Assembly (NCBI RefSeq): GCF_022605165.1
Contig: NC_063069.1
Span: forward strand, 4,898,001 to 4,962,000
Direction of reading: 5' to 3'
Length of the DNA: 64,000 nucleotides
Source of the DNA: Purpureocillium takamizusanense
Lineage: Eukaryota > Ascomycota > Sordariomycetes > Hypocreales > Ophiocordycipitaceae
Shown one piece after another: positions 49,520-62,600 of the stretch (positions within the stretch are counted from its first letter, which is position 1; each line of letters begins with the position of its first letter). The notes beneath the pieces were generated by a model. That model saw nothing but the letters and a program-made list of their open reading frames with translations, did no database searches and was not told the DNA's origin. Position numbers and translations under genes: made by a program.

Positions 49520-51358
49520 CTAAATATACTCCAAGTCTTTCTCTATCAAGGCCACGACTCCCGAGTATATCTCTTGACAACAATCCTCACTATCCATACC
49601 CGCAGCATCGCGGAAGTGGCGCAGTTGCATGTTGCCGTCGATGAGGCGCGTCACAGCCGTCCCATAGTTTGAGCTGGCCATCCGGATATGCTGGTCCACT
49701 AGACGCTGCGCAGTAATGTAATCCTCCAGGAACGTGGCGGAAGAACTCTTGCCCAAGATTGAGGCCGCACTCTTGTCTGACGTCTGAGGCGAGCTTTCTT
49801 CCGGTGCCCGGGAGGATCTCTCATTTGGTGTCTGAAGTGAGTCGAAGGGCTTGCCAATAATGATCTCGATGAGAAGAATGCCGAGAGAGAACAGTGTAGA
49901 GTTGCAAAACACGGAATCAGTCCATCTCTCATTCGTCATTTCCACACCCTTGTGTCGTTTCATGACTATGGGATGATTCCATAGTGGATAGTCGTGCGTC
50001 TTCATAAAGAAAATGTCACGGCTACTGATGCTGCGATGTAGCCAGGGGCTGCCATGAAGTTGCAGGACACTTGATGAAATCGTTGCAGCCAGCTGCAACC
50101 GGTCTCTATAAGGAATGTGCACTCTCTGTTCCAGGACTTGTTTGAGGGTGATAAGCGACCGCGGTCGGATGTTCAGATTCTCGTGTACCGAAGTCGTGTT
50201 ATGGTGTGCACGATATACGGCGTAAGTTCTAGGCGTCGGCGATATGTGATCAACAATAAGCCCGCATGTTTGAACGCTGACATCCTTCGGACTCTGTATT
50301 TTCTGACACAAGTCTGTTGTCGAGCCAAAGCTCATCAGTCCTATGCTCGCGACGCCCATTGTGATGTTGGATATGGAAGTATGTAAACTTCTATGTTGAG
50401 CGCTGATCTCCGTCTGCACAACAGTGGCTGTCGTGGACGAATGTGCTCGCGACAACTGGGCAAAGGCGACTGTTTTCTTGGTCCTAAAGCCCCTCGGCCG
50501 TCTGGGGGCGACTGCCTGTTGTATGTCCTGGGGACGTACTTTAACATCCGGTGCTGGGGCGCGCAGCACTCGAATTTCTTCCCATATTCTCGCGTTCTCG
50601 CCCCATGCCGCGAGTTCGGGGTATTCGTGGCTTGAGCTGTATGATAGTGCGAGTTTGAATGCCGTATCACTCATGATTTTCTCGTCGTCGTCGGTCGGAA
50701 TGAAGTCTGCGGTTCGGCTCTCTAGCCTGAGGCCGACATCGTGACCACATGAGCAGTCCAGGCCGTATCGTATGGCGTGATATATGCTCTTCGACATTTC
50801 GCGAACAAGCATAAAAAACCTGCCCTGAGAGCGGAGCCTCCTTGCCGGCTCGAGCTCCATATTGCGATCGGTAAGGTTCTCGAGATTCGATATTCCGTCT
50901 CGTATTGTCGAGAGTAGGTCGGTATATTGTGAGCGGCTTAGCGTGAAGACGGCGCGCCTGAACTCTGATGCTTGAGGGCCGTGTTGAGAGGCGATCCGTC
51001 GGCTCATCTCACCAACCGCCCTCTCAACGTCGCCAATGGTGGCCTCGAACGCGTCTAAGCCTTTCCAGAGCCGGACTCGGACCTTTCTTTGCGTTTCCTC
51101 TTCTTTCCAGAGATTCCCCATCGGATTGTTGATCATGATCTCGATACGCGATGGGGGAACGATGCCGATGAGGAGTTTCTCGCATACGTTTTGGAGTTTG
51201 ACGCGCTCGGTTTCGAGGTTCCTGGTGAGACACCGCAGCTCGCGCTGATATCTCCGCCATCGTTGGAGTGTCGACAAGCCGTCACCATAGTGCTCCAAGG
51301 TAGAGATGACGAGCGGTATTGACCCCAGGACAATGCCGGCTATCTCAAAGCCAGACAT
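49520..51358 (-). CDS. DUF7580-type fungal pseudokinase
   Basis: Single-exon 612-residue protein. The N-terminus MSGFEIAGIVLGSIPLVIST, then a helical region, is the hallmark of a large, expanded family of fungal proteins of unknown function often found with NLR/HET-type genes. The C-terminal part is kinase-like but degenerate: LQLAATISSSVLQLHGSPW, then LHRSISSRDIFF (about residue 443) in place of HRDLKxxN, and a late lobe with LFSLGILLIEIIIGKPF. No VAIK, HRD or DFG catalytic set is seen. It shares its opening seven residues and overall plan with the HeLo pseudokinase at the left of the window but is otherwise diverged. It is divergently transcribed from the C2H2 gene, with about 700 bases between the ATGs. 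Confidence 0.8.
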   Translation of the reverse strand: MSGFEIAGIVLGSIPLVISTLEHYGDGLSTLQRWRRYQRELRCLTRNLETERVKLQNVCEKLLIGIVPPSRIEIMINNPMGNLWKEEETQRKVRVRLWKGLDAFEATIGDVERAVGEMSRRIASQHGPQASEFRRAVFTLSRSQYTDLLSTIRDGISNLENLTDRNMELEPARRLRSQGRFFMLVREMSKSIYHAIRYGLDCSCGHDVGLRLESRTADFIPTDDDEKIMSDTAFKLALSYSSSHEYPELAAWGENARIWEEIRVLRAPAPDVKVRPQDIQQAVAPRRPRGFRTKKTVAFAQLSRAHSSTTATVVQTEISAQHRSLHTSISNITMGVASIGLMSFGSTTDLCQKIQSPKDVSVQTCGLIVDHISPTPRTYAVYRAHHNTTSVHENLNIRPRSLITLKQVLEQRVHIPYRDRLQLAATISSSVLQLHGSPWLHRSISSRDIFFMKTHDYPLWNHPIVMKRHKGVEMTNERWTDSVFCNSTLFSLGILLIEIIIGKPFDSLQTPNERSSRAPEESSPQTSDKSAASILGKSSSATFLEDYITAQRLVDQHIRMASSNYGTAVTRLIDGNMQLRHFRDAAGMDSEDCCQEIYSGVVALIEKDLEYI

Positions 51359-52055
51359 GGCGGCGGTTCGCGATTAGATGTTCTTCCAGGGACCTGCCTC
51401 GCCTCGCCAACGGCGCTCCTGAAGCGCCGATGGTACCCATATACTGTCCTTTGAGCGAGCGGGGAACTCGAGTATGCGTCCTAAATATTGGTTCATGTCC
51501 TCAGCTGCGGCAACTGTGGAGTTGTGATTCGTTGCCTGCCGGCGAGGAGCCGGGGTGAGAAGAGCGCGCGCATGCAGGTGTCAGCTGCGCTCATGACCAA
51601 TAGACCCCGCCTTGGTGTAGGCGCTGGGGGGATCTCCATGGCCGGTGACACGAGGCCGAGGGCGGCGGACATCGACTTGACAACTGCATGAGGGCCTTTG
51701 CCGCCTACAGATAGAGATCCTGTCCTTTTTTTCTTGCACGGACATCTTTGGTGCCCCGCTCGCGTCTTCTGGGGCGTGCCTTCCATACTTGTCTCGAAGG
51801 ACCGTCACCTCACCATGAGTAGCTCCTGCCATCGCGAGTAGCGCCCGCCAACAGGAATGGCCATGCCGGCATTTGTTGTCGAGAACGCGACAAGCTCAGA
51901 CTGCCCAAGGATCAAGCACTCTTCATATCAAAGTCATCAAGCCGCCATCAAAGCCAGACACGAGCGGTAGCACATTCTCAGGCGCCAGAGCTGCGGGGGC
52001 GCAGACAGCATTACAGAAACAGCGGGAGCAGCGAGAGCGACGAGGGCAATGAGAC
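51359..52055. other. Divergent promoter region
   Basis: Shared upstream region of the DUF7580-type pseudokinase and the large C2H2 gene. No further feature recognised. Confidence 0.6.
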
Positions 52056-55000
52056 ATGGGAGACAGCATAGCCAGCTATGTTGAGGGCTGTCTCGATTTA
52101 TTCCACCTTGTGACGGACCAAGTCGGGAATGCCTCCGACACCACAGGAAATTTGAAGTTTTGGAGAGACATTAGGGATGAGCGCACGCGCTTCAAGGTAT
52201 GGGCAGGAAACATCGGAGCTCACAGCACGGGAATGAGCTCGCTCGACTACCGGCTGCGAGACTCATCACATATTCGAGTTCAGGTCGTACGGCTGCTGCA
52301 GGATCTCGATGAGCTCCTCGAGGATGCTCTGGCCATCGTGGGTGGCTACGAGTTTCCCTGGGACCAGACCAGCGATGCAAAGGGGACAAAAGAAGGGCAT
52401 GAAGTGACCATCGAAACACCGACTCAAGACACAGCGGAAAATGACGACGTACTGGAGGAAAGCGATCTTGACCAGATTTCGGTTGACGTGGTGGATGTTG
52501 TCAACTGCCTCCTTCGCTTGAGTGCGGCAATCCGCAACCCGGCGCCTCATGATCGGTTCGCTGCGTCGGTGTTTACGGATACGTCACACTATGAGCTCTT
52601 CGACATTCGACATGTGCAGTCAAAGTTCAACAGAATCGACATGACGCTGGCCGAAAGGCTCGGGAAAGCAATCTCCAGACGGAGACAGTACTTCAAGTAC
52701 CGAGAGGCGCATCATATGAAGCTCGCTCATGGACTCGATCTTCACCGAGCGGCAGATGCAGCTACTACGACTGACAGTGCTGATCCGCAGACGGTAGCAT
52801 CATCTATACCGCAACACTTGAAGGGAGGCTCACATCCAACGGAAGGGCCTCTCATTTTTAGTGAAGATCGTTCCGAATCTGGACAGAGTCAAACATCCTA
52901 CGCTTCGTCCGCAGCAGGGAAGAACGAGTACCGCATCCCGCCGTTGCCAAAAGAAGCCTTGGCGGGTCCATTCGAATGTCCGTTCTGCTATAGGATCATT
53001 ACAGCCACGAGCACAATTTCTTGGAAGTAGGTCGATGACACGCGACACGCAAAAATGGAACTAGGCTAACATCATCAAGGAGGCATGTGCACGAAGATCT
53101 TCGCCCCTATATATGCCTCGAAAAGGACTGCATCGCACCGGAGAAGGAATTTGCTCGCCGACACCACTGGATGAATCACATGAGGCAAAGTCACTGGAGC
53201 ACTTACACCTGCCCTGCTTCTTGTGGTGCCATGTTTCTGTCTGTTTCGGAGTGCCAAGAACACCTAACTCAAAGCCATCCGGGACCAGTCCAGGCAGATA
53301 AAATGATCGCATTGATTGAATTAGGTGCACAGCCACTCGATCTTAGCGAGGGCATTGCGTGTCCCCTCTGCGGTGACTCATTAAAATCGGCTCAGCAATA
53401 TCGACATCATGTAGGTCGGCATCAGGAACAGCTTGCCCTCTTTGCGTTGCCCATTGTGGGATCCAACGATGACGCTGTCGTGGACGAAGGGGATGCAGAT
53501 GGTCAGGCCCAATCTCGGGGAACCTCAGAGCCTGATTCGTCCTCTGGGGATCGAGACTCGGCTGTCGTTGGGAATCTGGACAAAGCTGAAGATACTAAAC
53601 TACAAGACTACCTCGAGGGAGTCGATCTTTCCAGCCGACCTTCGTCCCCAAAACCTGGATCTGGCTCACTGACCCTGGATGGGCGGCCAGAGAAGTTCTT
53701 GGCTTCGTTGAATCGCGAGCATACTCGAAAAGCCAACCAGAGCAAAGATGGTTTAGGGTCTCAAAGTCGAGATTCAGGTGTTGAGGGGGATACCGTTGGC
53801 AGTCTGAAAGTTGAAGACATTGTGTCTCTATTGAACAAGATCCGTGTGTCCAAGGAAAAGCAGCATGGCGACCAGACACATGAAGATTTGCTAAACTCAG
53901 ATGGGAAAATGCAGGGAAGTGACGATGAGTCTCCCAAGGCGCGGCCGCCCCTGACCAAAAGGGCGAAACCCGAGATCCCACCCCGGCCTACTGCGAGCTC
54001 GTCGGGCAATGCAAAGGATGACCACCTCTCTAAGCCGAAACCACCGGCGCCTACCCCCTCTCTGCTTCCCCCGGACAAACTGGCGGTCCTGCAGGCGGAG
54101 ATTCTGATGGAGCGGAATAAGCGACCCGGGCTTGGACCGAAGACGTCCAAGAAGGGAGACGCTCCCAAGGAGCAGAACCCAGTTGGAGAAAAGAAACAAT
54201 TCCCCTCGACGGACGCGCGGGCGGAAGAAAAAGCTAAGGCTACTATGGACAGTGCCAAGATGAAGAAGAGCACCAAGAAACCTATGCCGGCTGTCGCATC
54301 CAGAGCAACGATCGAGCAGAATGTTCAGTGGCATCAGCCGGTGGTGGGCGGAAGCTACTACCCCATGCAGGTGCCGCAACCTCTCGCGGCGTGGTCTCAA
54401 CCATGGCTACCGAGTCAAGCGCACCCCGTCGTTCATCCTCGCAGCCAGCCTGGCGGAAGCAGGTACATTGATTCACCGCATGGTATATCTGCACGTCACC
54501 CTGCACGGCTTCCGCCATTGTCGGCTCAAACGGGACCGTCGAACCCGCCGGCCAGCTTCTATGGCGGTATTGCGCCCGAAAGCCAGCGTGCTCTGGCTGT
54601 CGATGAAAGCGGCCGCTTGACGGCCAACTTTCCTCCGCGACCGCCTATTCGGGATCCAGACCTAGTTGTGGAGAGGCAACTGAGGCTTCAACAACAGGCC
54701 CCTGTATCGTACTTTAACTCAGAAGGCCCCGGCATTCAAGACCCTCGCCACTACTCTGCAATTCCATTACCGCCACCGTCCAGCCCGTACTATCCTCCGG
54801 GTGCAGCAGTACCGTCGGGCACGCGTCCGTTGGCTCGAGCGGCATCCTCAGGTGGAATACCAGCGGATTATGGGTACGGCAATTATGGGAGTGCTGTGTA
54901 CAACGGTGATGAGGATCGCGGTCGCCGTCTCAGTCGTCGAAGGAGTGGAGAGTGGCAGTATGAACAGCGGCAATATGATCAGGGGCCCAGGCTACCAACG

Positions 55001-55564
55001 GGGACGACACGCCCACCCCCGCCCCTACACCCTCCTCCGATGTATGGCAACGTAGAGTACGATGTTGCGCCGGCATCGAGAAACCGCCGGCGTGGCTCCA
55101 TGTATGGCGCCAACGATTCCGAAGCAAGAGAAAGACAGATGGTCGCGGGTATGGCTGTCATAGAGAGGGCGATGGCTCCGACGGGCGTGCCTCTCACAGC
55201 GGACATGTTGCGGCGGATAGGGGGTCGCCCTCCACATACGTCCAGTGCTCAAGCAACGGACGGAAGCAACAGCGGGGACGAACAGCGCAGGCGCAGTCCG
55301 CACACCATGTCGCGCACAATACAATCACCGACGGCACACGGAGACGACATCACGATCAAAGTGGAAGGTGGCGCCACCATCAATGTGGGAGGGATTGAGA
55401 TGCGCACCGGCACGGCTGGTGGCGAGATCGTCTTGACGTCGCACGGAACGACGCTGTCTGGATTTCGTCGCGACGATGAGGACAGGAAGGGCTCGAGAAG
55501 GCAAAGCAAACAGGCCGAACCTTCTGTCCGGCGAAGCACCACGGTCAAAGACACAAATCAGTAA
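52056..55564 (+). CDS. Large C2H2 zinc-finger protein of unknown function
   Basis: Two exons, 52056-53026 and 53080-55564, with a 53-base intron (GTAGGT donor, GCTAAC branch, CAAG acceptor) that splits a Lys codon between the Cys pair and the His pair of the first finger. The product is 1,151 residues. The N-terminal about 230 residues are helical and of the kind found in many fungal C2H2 proteins next to NLR-like genes. Then come finger units FECPFCYRI...KRHVHED, CLEKDC...HHWMNHMRQSH, YTCPASC...CQEHLTQSH and ACPLCGDS...YRHHVGRHQEQLALFALP. The remaining about 650 residues are Pro/Ser/Arg-rich and probably disordered. Nuclear regulator is possible; such proteins are often annotated only by the finger. 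Splicing is well supported by the completed finger. Confidence 0.85.
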
Positions 55565-56229
55565 TCCGCAGGCAAGCGAACGTCCACTCTTAGTGAACGC
55601 TTTAAGACTAGGCGGTCTCAGAGTAGGGCCCGGAGCCAGGGGGGCATGGAGCCTCCTTAGAGGTATTTTGCAGCGTCTACAGAAAATACGTGTTCTCCGA
55701 GACATACCTAGCCTGGGAGTGAGCTCAACTGCGACTGTTGAGGCAATGAGATGTGGCATAAGTAGCGTGGCTCGTAGGGTTTATGGTTCGTGCACATAAC
55801 TGGCCCGCTGATGGTCCGTTGCCAGTTCTGCCCGTCGCAGTCTGGCGGTGGGATAACTGGAGCAGAAGAGGTTAACATGGACGTGAGCTTGTCTCGGCTC
55901 GTGGTACAGCAAGCGTCAAAACATGAGTAGTAACTGAGGTGTTGACGCTTACAAGGTGGATCATCACCAGACGCCATCGTTGATGGTTAATAATTGGAGA
56001 GCTGCTCGGGCTTTCGGTGTTTTGCCGGAACCACGCCATCCGGATCAGCTCAGGCCAGGCCGCGCGCCAGTCCAGCAAATCGGGGCCGCCAAATAAGTAA
56101 TGTGGTCAATCCTCCCCCGCTGCCCAACTCGCCTCATTTGTAAGTGAGGAAGTCTCTTTCCACACGACATCGAATCCGCATAACAAAGTCAACGGCATTC
56201 TCTGCTTGAAGGGGGATACAGAGCCGAGA
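55565..56229. other. Intergenic region upstream of ERG24
   Basis: C2H2-gene 3' flank and ERG24 promoter. No further feature recognised. Confidence 0.6.
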
Positions 56230-57845
56230 ATGACCAACCACATGTACGAGTTTGGCGGCCCGTGAGTTGTCCCCCTTTCCCCCAAAACCATTGACTGTGT
56301 GCGCCGACTGGCATTTGGCCACACCAGACTGACACTCATGCTCCCCCTATATCAGGCCCGGCGCCGCGGCAATCGTCTTTGGGCTGCCGCTCTTGCTGAA
56401 CTTTCTTTTCTTCACGTGCAACGACGAGACGGGCTGCCCTGCGCCGGCTCTGCTGAGCCCGCGGACTCTGTCGTGGGAAGAGTTGAAGAGGCAGATTCCG
56501 TGGCCGGAAGAGGGCTTGGCTGGCTTTGTCAATTGGGAGACGACGGCTTGGGTTGCCGCCTACTACCTACTCAGCTTAATCTTGTATCGCATGCTCCCTG
56601 CGCAGGAGGTATATGGGACGAAGCTGCGCGAGTCCGGCCTCCCTCTCAAGTACCGCTTCAATGGTAAGTACCCCTCTCGGCAGGTGTCGATACGACTGCG
56701 GAGCTGGCACGCGGTGAGTTACTGACGCTTCGACAGCCTTTTACACCACGATAGTCCAGATGGTGGCCTGTGCCGTAGGAACGGCTCTCTACGGTGCCGA
56801 TTTTGTCTTGTGGACATTCATCGACCGCAATTACTTGCAGATCCTGACCGCCAATATCCTGCTGGCCTACTCCATCTCGGCTTTCGTCTACGTGCGCAGC
56901 TTCGGCGTCAAGCCCCGCAATGAGGACATGCGAGAGCTCGCCAGGGGCGGCGCCACGGGCAGCCTCATCTACGACTTCTACATCGGCCGCGAGCTCAACC
57001 CTCGCGTTACCCTACCTCTCGTGGGCGAAGTCGATCTCAAGGCTTGGCTCGAGATGCGCCCTGGCTTGACCGGATGGCTGCTGCTCGATCTCGCCTTTGT
57101 TGCAAAGCAGTACCGCCTATACGGCTACGTGTCCGACAGCATCGTGCTGGTGGCGCTCGTGCAGGGCTACTACGTGCTTGAGGGACAGTACGCGGAGGCA
57201 GGTATCCTCGGGATGATAGACATTACGACCGACGGCCTGGGGTTCATGCTCGCGTTCGGGGACATTGTATGGGTGCCGTTCCTGTACTCGACGCAGTGTC
57301 GCTACCTGTCCGTGTTCCCCGTCCGCCTGGGCTGGGCCGGCATCGCCGGCATCGCGCTCGTCTTTTCCACGGGGCTGTGCATTTTCCGCTCGTCCAACAA
57401 CCAAAAAGCCCTGTTCCGCACCAAGCCCGACCACCCCAGCGTCAAGGGTATGCCGTACATACAGACCAAGCGCGGCACGAGGCTGCTCACGGGCGGTTGG
57501 TGGGGTGCCGCGCGTCACGTCAACTACTTTGGTGACTGGATGCAAGCCCTGCCGTTCAGCCTGCCGACGGGCATCTCGGGCTATTTGATCCTGCCTGCAG
57601 GCGGAGCGGCCGCTGCGGTGGGCGCGACGACTGGGGCTCTGCAGATGCTTGATGGACGGGAGGTGGTTCAGGGTCCCGCACGGGGATGGGGTATGGCGTA
57701 CACGTACCTGTACGTCGTGTACTTTGCTGTGCTGCTGATTCACAGGGAGAGGCGAGATGATGCTCTGTGCGCCGAAAAGTATGGCGAGGATTGGGACAAG
57801 TATCGGAGGACTGTGCGGTGGAGAATCTTGCCGGGCGTTTACTAG
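56230..57845 (+). CDS. erg24: Delta(14)-sterol reductase
   Basis: NADPH-dependent reduction of the C14-15 double bond in ergosterol synthesis, in the ER membrane; the target class of morpholine fungicides. Three exons: 56230-56261, 56356-56663 and 56737-57845, with introns of 94 and 73 bases (GTGAGT and GTAAGT donors), giving 482 residues. The joined start is MTNHMYEFGGPPGAAAIVFG. Many hydrophobic segments follow, then the family signature LLTGGWWGAARHVNYFGDW and the C-terminal GEDWDKYRRTVRWRILPGVY. Length and both signatures fit the ERG24/lamin-B-receptor group better than ERG4. A second in-frame ATG lies four codons downstream (56242). Confidence 0.93.
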
Positions 57846-58001
57846 TTGAAGTCTCTCAAGTTGATGACAAGATCAAGAACCCAGTGCTGCGGCTCCGATC
57901 TCACATCGAATAGGTCTCGGGCACAGAGAGACAGCACTTGGCCATATGTATCATTATATCATATACAAAAGACGTTTGAACACATATTGAGCCCAACTCT
58001 T

Positions 58002-59648
58002 TCACGCGCCCTTGCCGGCTCTTGCGTGAAGAAATGACTTGGGAACAGCCCGTCTCCTGCCCTCGTCCCCGCTCGTGCGCTCCGAGGACCCCTCATGCAG
58101 CTGCTCCTGGCTCTCGTTGTCGCTCTCCAGCTTGACATCCTGGGCGTACTGTCGAGACGACTTTCCGAAGCTGCCGGCATACGCGGTCGTCTCCGTGCCA
58201 AAGTGCCCGCTGCCGTTCCTCGGGGAGCCACCGCTCGTGCCCTGCGAGAACTCGGACATGACGTAGACGTTGGGGTCGAAGGGGTTAGCGACGGTCCCGT
58301 TTCTGCTCCCGGCCCCCATCGTCGTCTTGGAGCGCGGGCCCGTCCCATAGTAGGGCGGGGAGGAGCGTGCCGACGTGATGCCGAGTTTGAGGGCGATTGC
58401 CTTGACGAGCGGGCGGAGGGTGGCGAGGCTGGCAGCGCTGATGGCGAGGCCCATTTCGATGGAGGACCAGATGACGATGTCGATGGTGGAATCTGGATTG
58501 ATGTGAGTTTTACAAAATGTTCGGGAGCAGATGCAGACTGGCTCGTCGAGCCATCTGATGTTTGGCGGATAACGTACAGAGAAAGTCGACGTCCCTAAAG
58601 TGTTTGAGGAATGCGCACCGGACGACGAGTGCGGAACTTGCCCTATAGTGTGACATTGCAGTCAGCTTGCTGCTCTCCCTTTCCTGATGAAGTCTGCCCC
58701 CCTTCCCCAAAAAAGTAGTCAGAGAGTAGGGGGAAAACCCTGTTGTTGTCTCGGCACACGTACACGCAGCCCATGGCAATCAGAAAGATGAGCGCCAGCC
58801 TGGCCCTGAGCTTGAGCTGCAGGTTCCAGATCACAAAGGCGGGAAGCACCGCAAAGGTGAAGTCGGTCACGATGCTGCATATGCTGTAGAAGTAGGCAAT
58901 GGACATGATGACGTCCATGCTCAGGCAGGAGCCGTCCGTGTCGCCGCCGAGGCGGGTCCAGTAAAAGGACACGGGCTTGCACTGGAAGATGGTGACGAAG
59001 AAGAAGATGGTGGCGGCGATGACGGAGAGGAGGGAGGCGGCGTACACGACCCAGGCGTGGGCCCTGGCCGTGGTGATGCGCAGGAGGAACCAGGCAAAGG
59101 ACAGCTTGGAGCACACCATGCTGAGGATGTAGAACATGTAGCAGTACCACCAGTACTATATATTTTGGCCAGATGTTAGATTCCGCGGGATTGAACATCC
59201 AGTCAGGGTTTGTGGAACCCGCGGGAGCATTCATGTTGCACCAGCCAGCGGATCGTGAGAGTGTGACGCACCATCATGGCCTTTTCCCTCTGGAAAGGCT
59301 CGAGAACGTCCATGTGCTGGCCAGTCCCGTAGTGCACACCGGTGTTAGACATGGCAACGTATAAAGTGAAGAAAATCTAGCCCGGGCCGTTGACGTTAGC
59401 AAATTCTGATCCTGCCTACGACGAAGCATCTCGCCCACTGCATCGAAACAAAAAGGAGAAGATATCCGTCCCGGGCCAAAACAACTAACCGCGGCAAAAA
59501 TCATGAGCCAGTCATCCAGACCAAAGGCCTTGACGATCAGGGCCCGCGTGTAAACCCGCAACACGAGGATGACGACGGCCAATGTGACGAAGACGAGGTT
59601 CAGTATAAACACGCCGGGACCCCGGTCGGCACCCATGACGGGCGCCAT
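58002..59648 (-). CDS. Rhodopsin-domain (Pth11-like) integral membrane protein
   Basis: Seven-helix fungal membrane protein of the large family related to Pth11; a signalling role is suspected, the ligand is unknown. Five exons on the minus strand: 59648-59490, 59376-59272, 59155-58764, 58642-58578 and 58492-58002. The introns are 113, 116, 121 and 85 bases, all phases closing, giving 403 residues. Features in order: the first membrane helix and LRVYTRALIVKAFGLDDWLM (family hallmark), MSNTGVHYGTGQH, KLSFAWFLLRI, the CKPVSFYW extracellular-loop Cys, and the STIDIVIWSSIEMGLAISAAS helix. A Ser/Gly-rich cytosolic tail of about 130 residues follows. It converges on ERG24 with 156 bases between the stop codons. 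Confidence 0.9.
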
Positions 59649-62600
59649 CTCGTCTTCTTGCGTCCTTCCAGGGTTCCCCTCTCCCGCGATCCGGTAGAGG
59701 AGCCTCGAGATGTCTGGCGACGATGGGTTTCCCTAAGTGTTCGAACCGTACGGAGGAGTTGCGTTGCGATTCAAAATCGTAGAAAAGAGCCGTCGAGTGC
59801 TGGTATTTGACTGTCGGCTTACAGCGTGGGAAAGGGAGCGAAAAGGAAGCAGAACCTGAACGAGGACAAAAAAGAGGGTTGATAGGTCGGTGTACACCCA
59901 CTTTACATGTATTGAAGAGTGAGTGCGACCTTAGAAAAACGGCGGTCCGTCTGGTGCTACGTCTGGTACTACATGCATGCAGGGCTCGCTCGGGGAATCA
60001 GGTACGCCACAGGCAGCAGATAATGAGTCGCCTCCAGCATCTGTCGCCGGCCTGCACAGAGCGGAGCGCGCAACCTCGGCACCGTTGCGGCGGGCAAATC
60101 TGCAGACCAGACTGCCGGGAGCAGTGATCGCGTAGCTAGTCGTAGTAGCTCATAACGTAGCTTGCCTGTTCGTCTCGACTAGTGTCCCGCGTCAAAGCCC
60201 TTCCCCCCTGGCAGTCAAGTCTTTAGCTCGCGTGCCAGGAGGCGGGCGAGGCCAGGGCAAGCAACACAAGCTCGCCCGAGTCATGTTTTTGCGCGGGAGC
60301 ATGGCGTATCATAGCTCGACGAGCTGACGCCTCAAAGTAAGGCTTTGTCGTGGACGCTGCTGCGTGGTAGAAAAGGGGGACGGCGAGGCTGGGGCCCAGT
60401 TCGTGGCCCGGAAGTGAAAAGGACTTCCCCACCATGCAAACCCACACACCTGGGTGTCACAAAATGTGTTTGCAAAAGGGTGTGTAGACTCTACAGGCGA
60501 GCAGAGCTGGACTGTCTTGCGGGAGGCGGCGGCTCTGGCCGAGTGGCAAACTGGCAATGACTCGTAAGGAGATGCGGCAGCTTGCAGCTTCACCGCCCTG
60601 ATGCTTGAAATCTGAGGGCAGCTGAACAAGAAGATGAGGCGAGTCGCAACCCGCGAGGTTCATGAGGTTGTCAGTGCTTGAAGCTGAAGCTCGATGGGGC
60701 AGGGGAGCATGCAGGTGCAAATTCTAGCAGTCGTGTAATGGATATTCGGCATATTTTGGGCCCAAGCAGCGTCGCCGCGCCCCACGCGTTGCTAATAAGC
60801 CATGGATCTGATCTGGCACCTCGCTTGCTGCGACTGCCGTCACGAACGGCAGTACGAAGCGTACTTCGTACATGGAAGCCGTTGTCGGGTCTCAGTGTCC
60901 GGTTCATGCCCCGACTCACACCCGCGTGCGCTTTGGCCATCCGAGTATCTTCTGCCGTGAATCGCACCGTCGGCTAACATTACTATTGCCTAGCTAGTGC
61001 TCGCGCACGAGACAAGACATTAACGACATGGATGGGCGACGCAGAGCGGTATCCTTGATGGGCCCTGGGTTGCTGCATCGGGATGGTTCGTCCGGGCCCA
61101 ACGTCTGAAGCGTGCAAACCCCAGCACTCCGATCGGCATCATTATTGCCTCCAGGGACGAAAAGAGGGACCGGGTCGACGCGCGCAAGCCCTGGCGGAGG
61201 TGGCCGCTTGACAGCCAGTGGCAAATGCGGCTGGGCTGTACGACACCAGACGACAGCAACAAGTTCACAACCACAACTGAACCGGCACGTAGCACGAAGC
61301 CACTAGGACAGCCCCCCCACGTGCGTTTCAAGTTACACCTCGGAGCGGTATTCCGATGCAAGTTTAGCGGCCGGCGCTAGGGGCCGGGACTGCCAGATGG
61401 CGTTGTCTCTGGCGCCCGGTGAAGAACCTGAGCCTCGGGACGATCCACTGTTGCGGGCTGCTCGATGATTGTACTCTTTGACAACCACAGACTGACCTGG
61501 CAGGCAGGCAGGATACTATGTATAGTAGGTAGGGAAGAAAGAGGCTCGGGGCACGCACAGACTCAGAGTCCTGAGCGCTTGTCAAGCTTGTCCACCCGCT
61601 CCGCACAGACCGGAGCGGTGGGGATGGCGCGAAGCGTGTCAAAATTGTCAAAGTGTGTCGGGTGCCAGAACGGACGGATAACCTGCTGGGTTCAACTGTA
61701 CGAAACACTTTGAAGCCCAGACGCCCCGCACAGGATAAAGTGAACGTTGGCCGCCCTCTAAACTTAGTAGGTGAATCAACCGCTAGGTTCAACGGCGCAT
61801 CATAAAATGCATTTTGACCGGGTGAAGACGCCCCTGGACAGTTTGGAAGAAACATTCCGGATCCGAGCGCCACGGGCACGGCGAACGAAGCGGGGGACGA
61901 CTCCCCATTCATTTGCCAATCTGAGCAAGACAGGGGGGTCCCTTGGTTGTAAATCGACAAAGGCGGGGAACAAACCCCCCTGACGCCCTCTTTGGCAGTT
62001 TGGGGCCTCAACAATTGGAGCAAGTGTCAATCTCTCTGCTCCTGATACGCTCACCGTGGGCCACCCAAACACATCGTTACCGATTGCGATTACGAGACTG
62101 CCGAATGGTCCGCATGTCCGGTACAAAGTCGGCGATGCTGCCACCAGCCGCCGAGGGACTAAGTCGTGGCGCATTTCCTTTGCCAAACGAGTGCTGCAGC
62201 GCATCTTCATGCGAGCATATGTCGGTGACAGTGTTGCAGAGAGACCTGTGCTGCAAGCCATTGGTCATGACCCCGCAGCGGCTTCCTGAAAGAAGCAGTG
62301 TGGTTGTCTCTGGTGGACGTAATAGGTGTCAGAAGCGGCAGAAGAAGGGTCACACCAGACGGACGGATGGCACTTATTGGCGCTCAATTCTCCTCGTTTT
62401 GACCTTTTCGGACGAAGCATGGACTCGTCCAACAGTCAAGGCAGGGGTTCCTCTGGATCAAGGCTCCCGCAACAGTCGAACACGGCTGTGGAACTCATGC
62501 CGCCGACTGGACCCCCCTTGCAAGTCACACTCCGACAGATCGCCGGTTGCTCTGGGACATGAGAAGAAGCTGCGCAGTTGCCGCAGATTGATGGTAGGGC

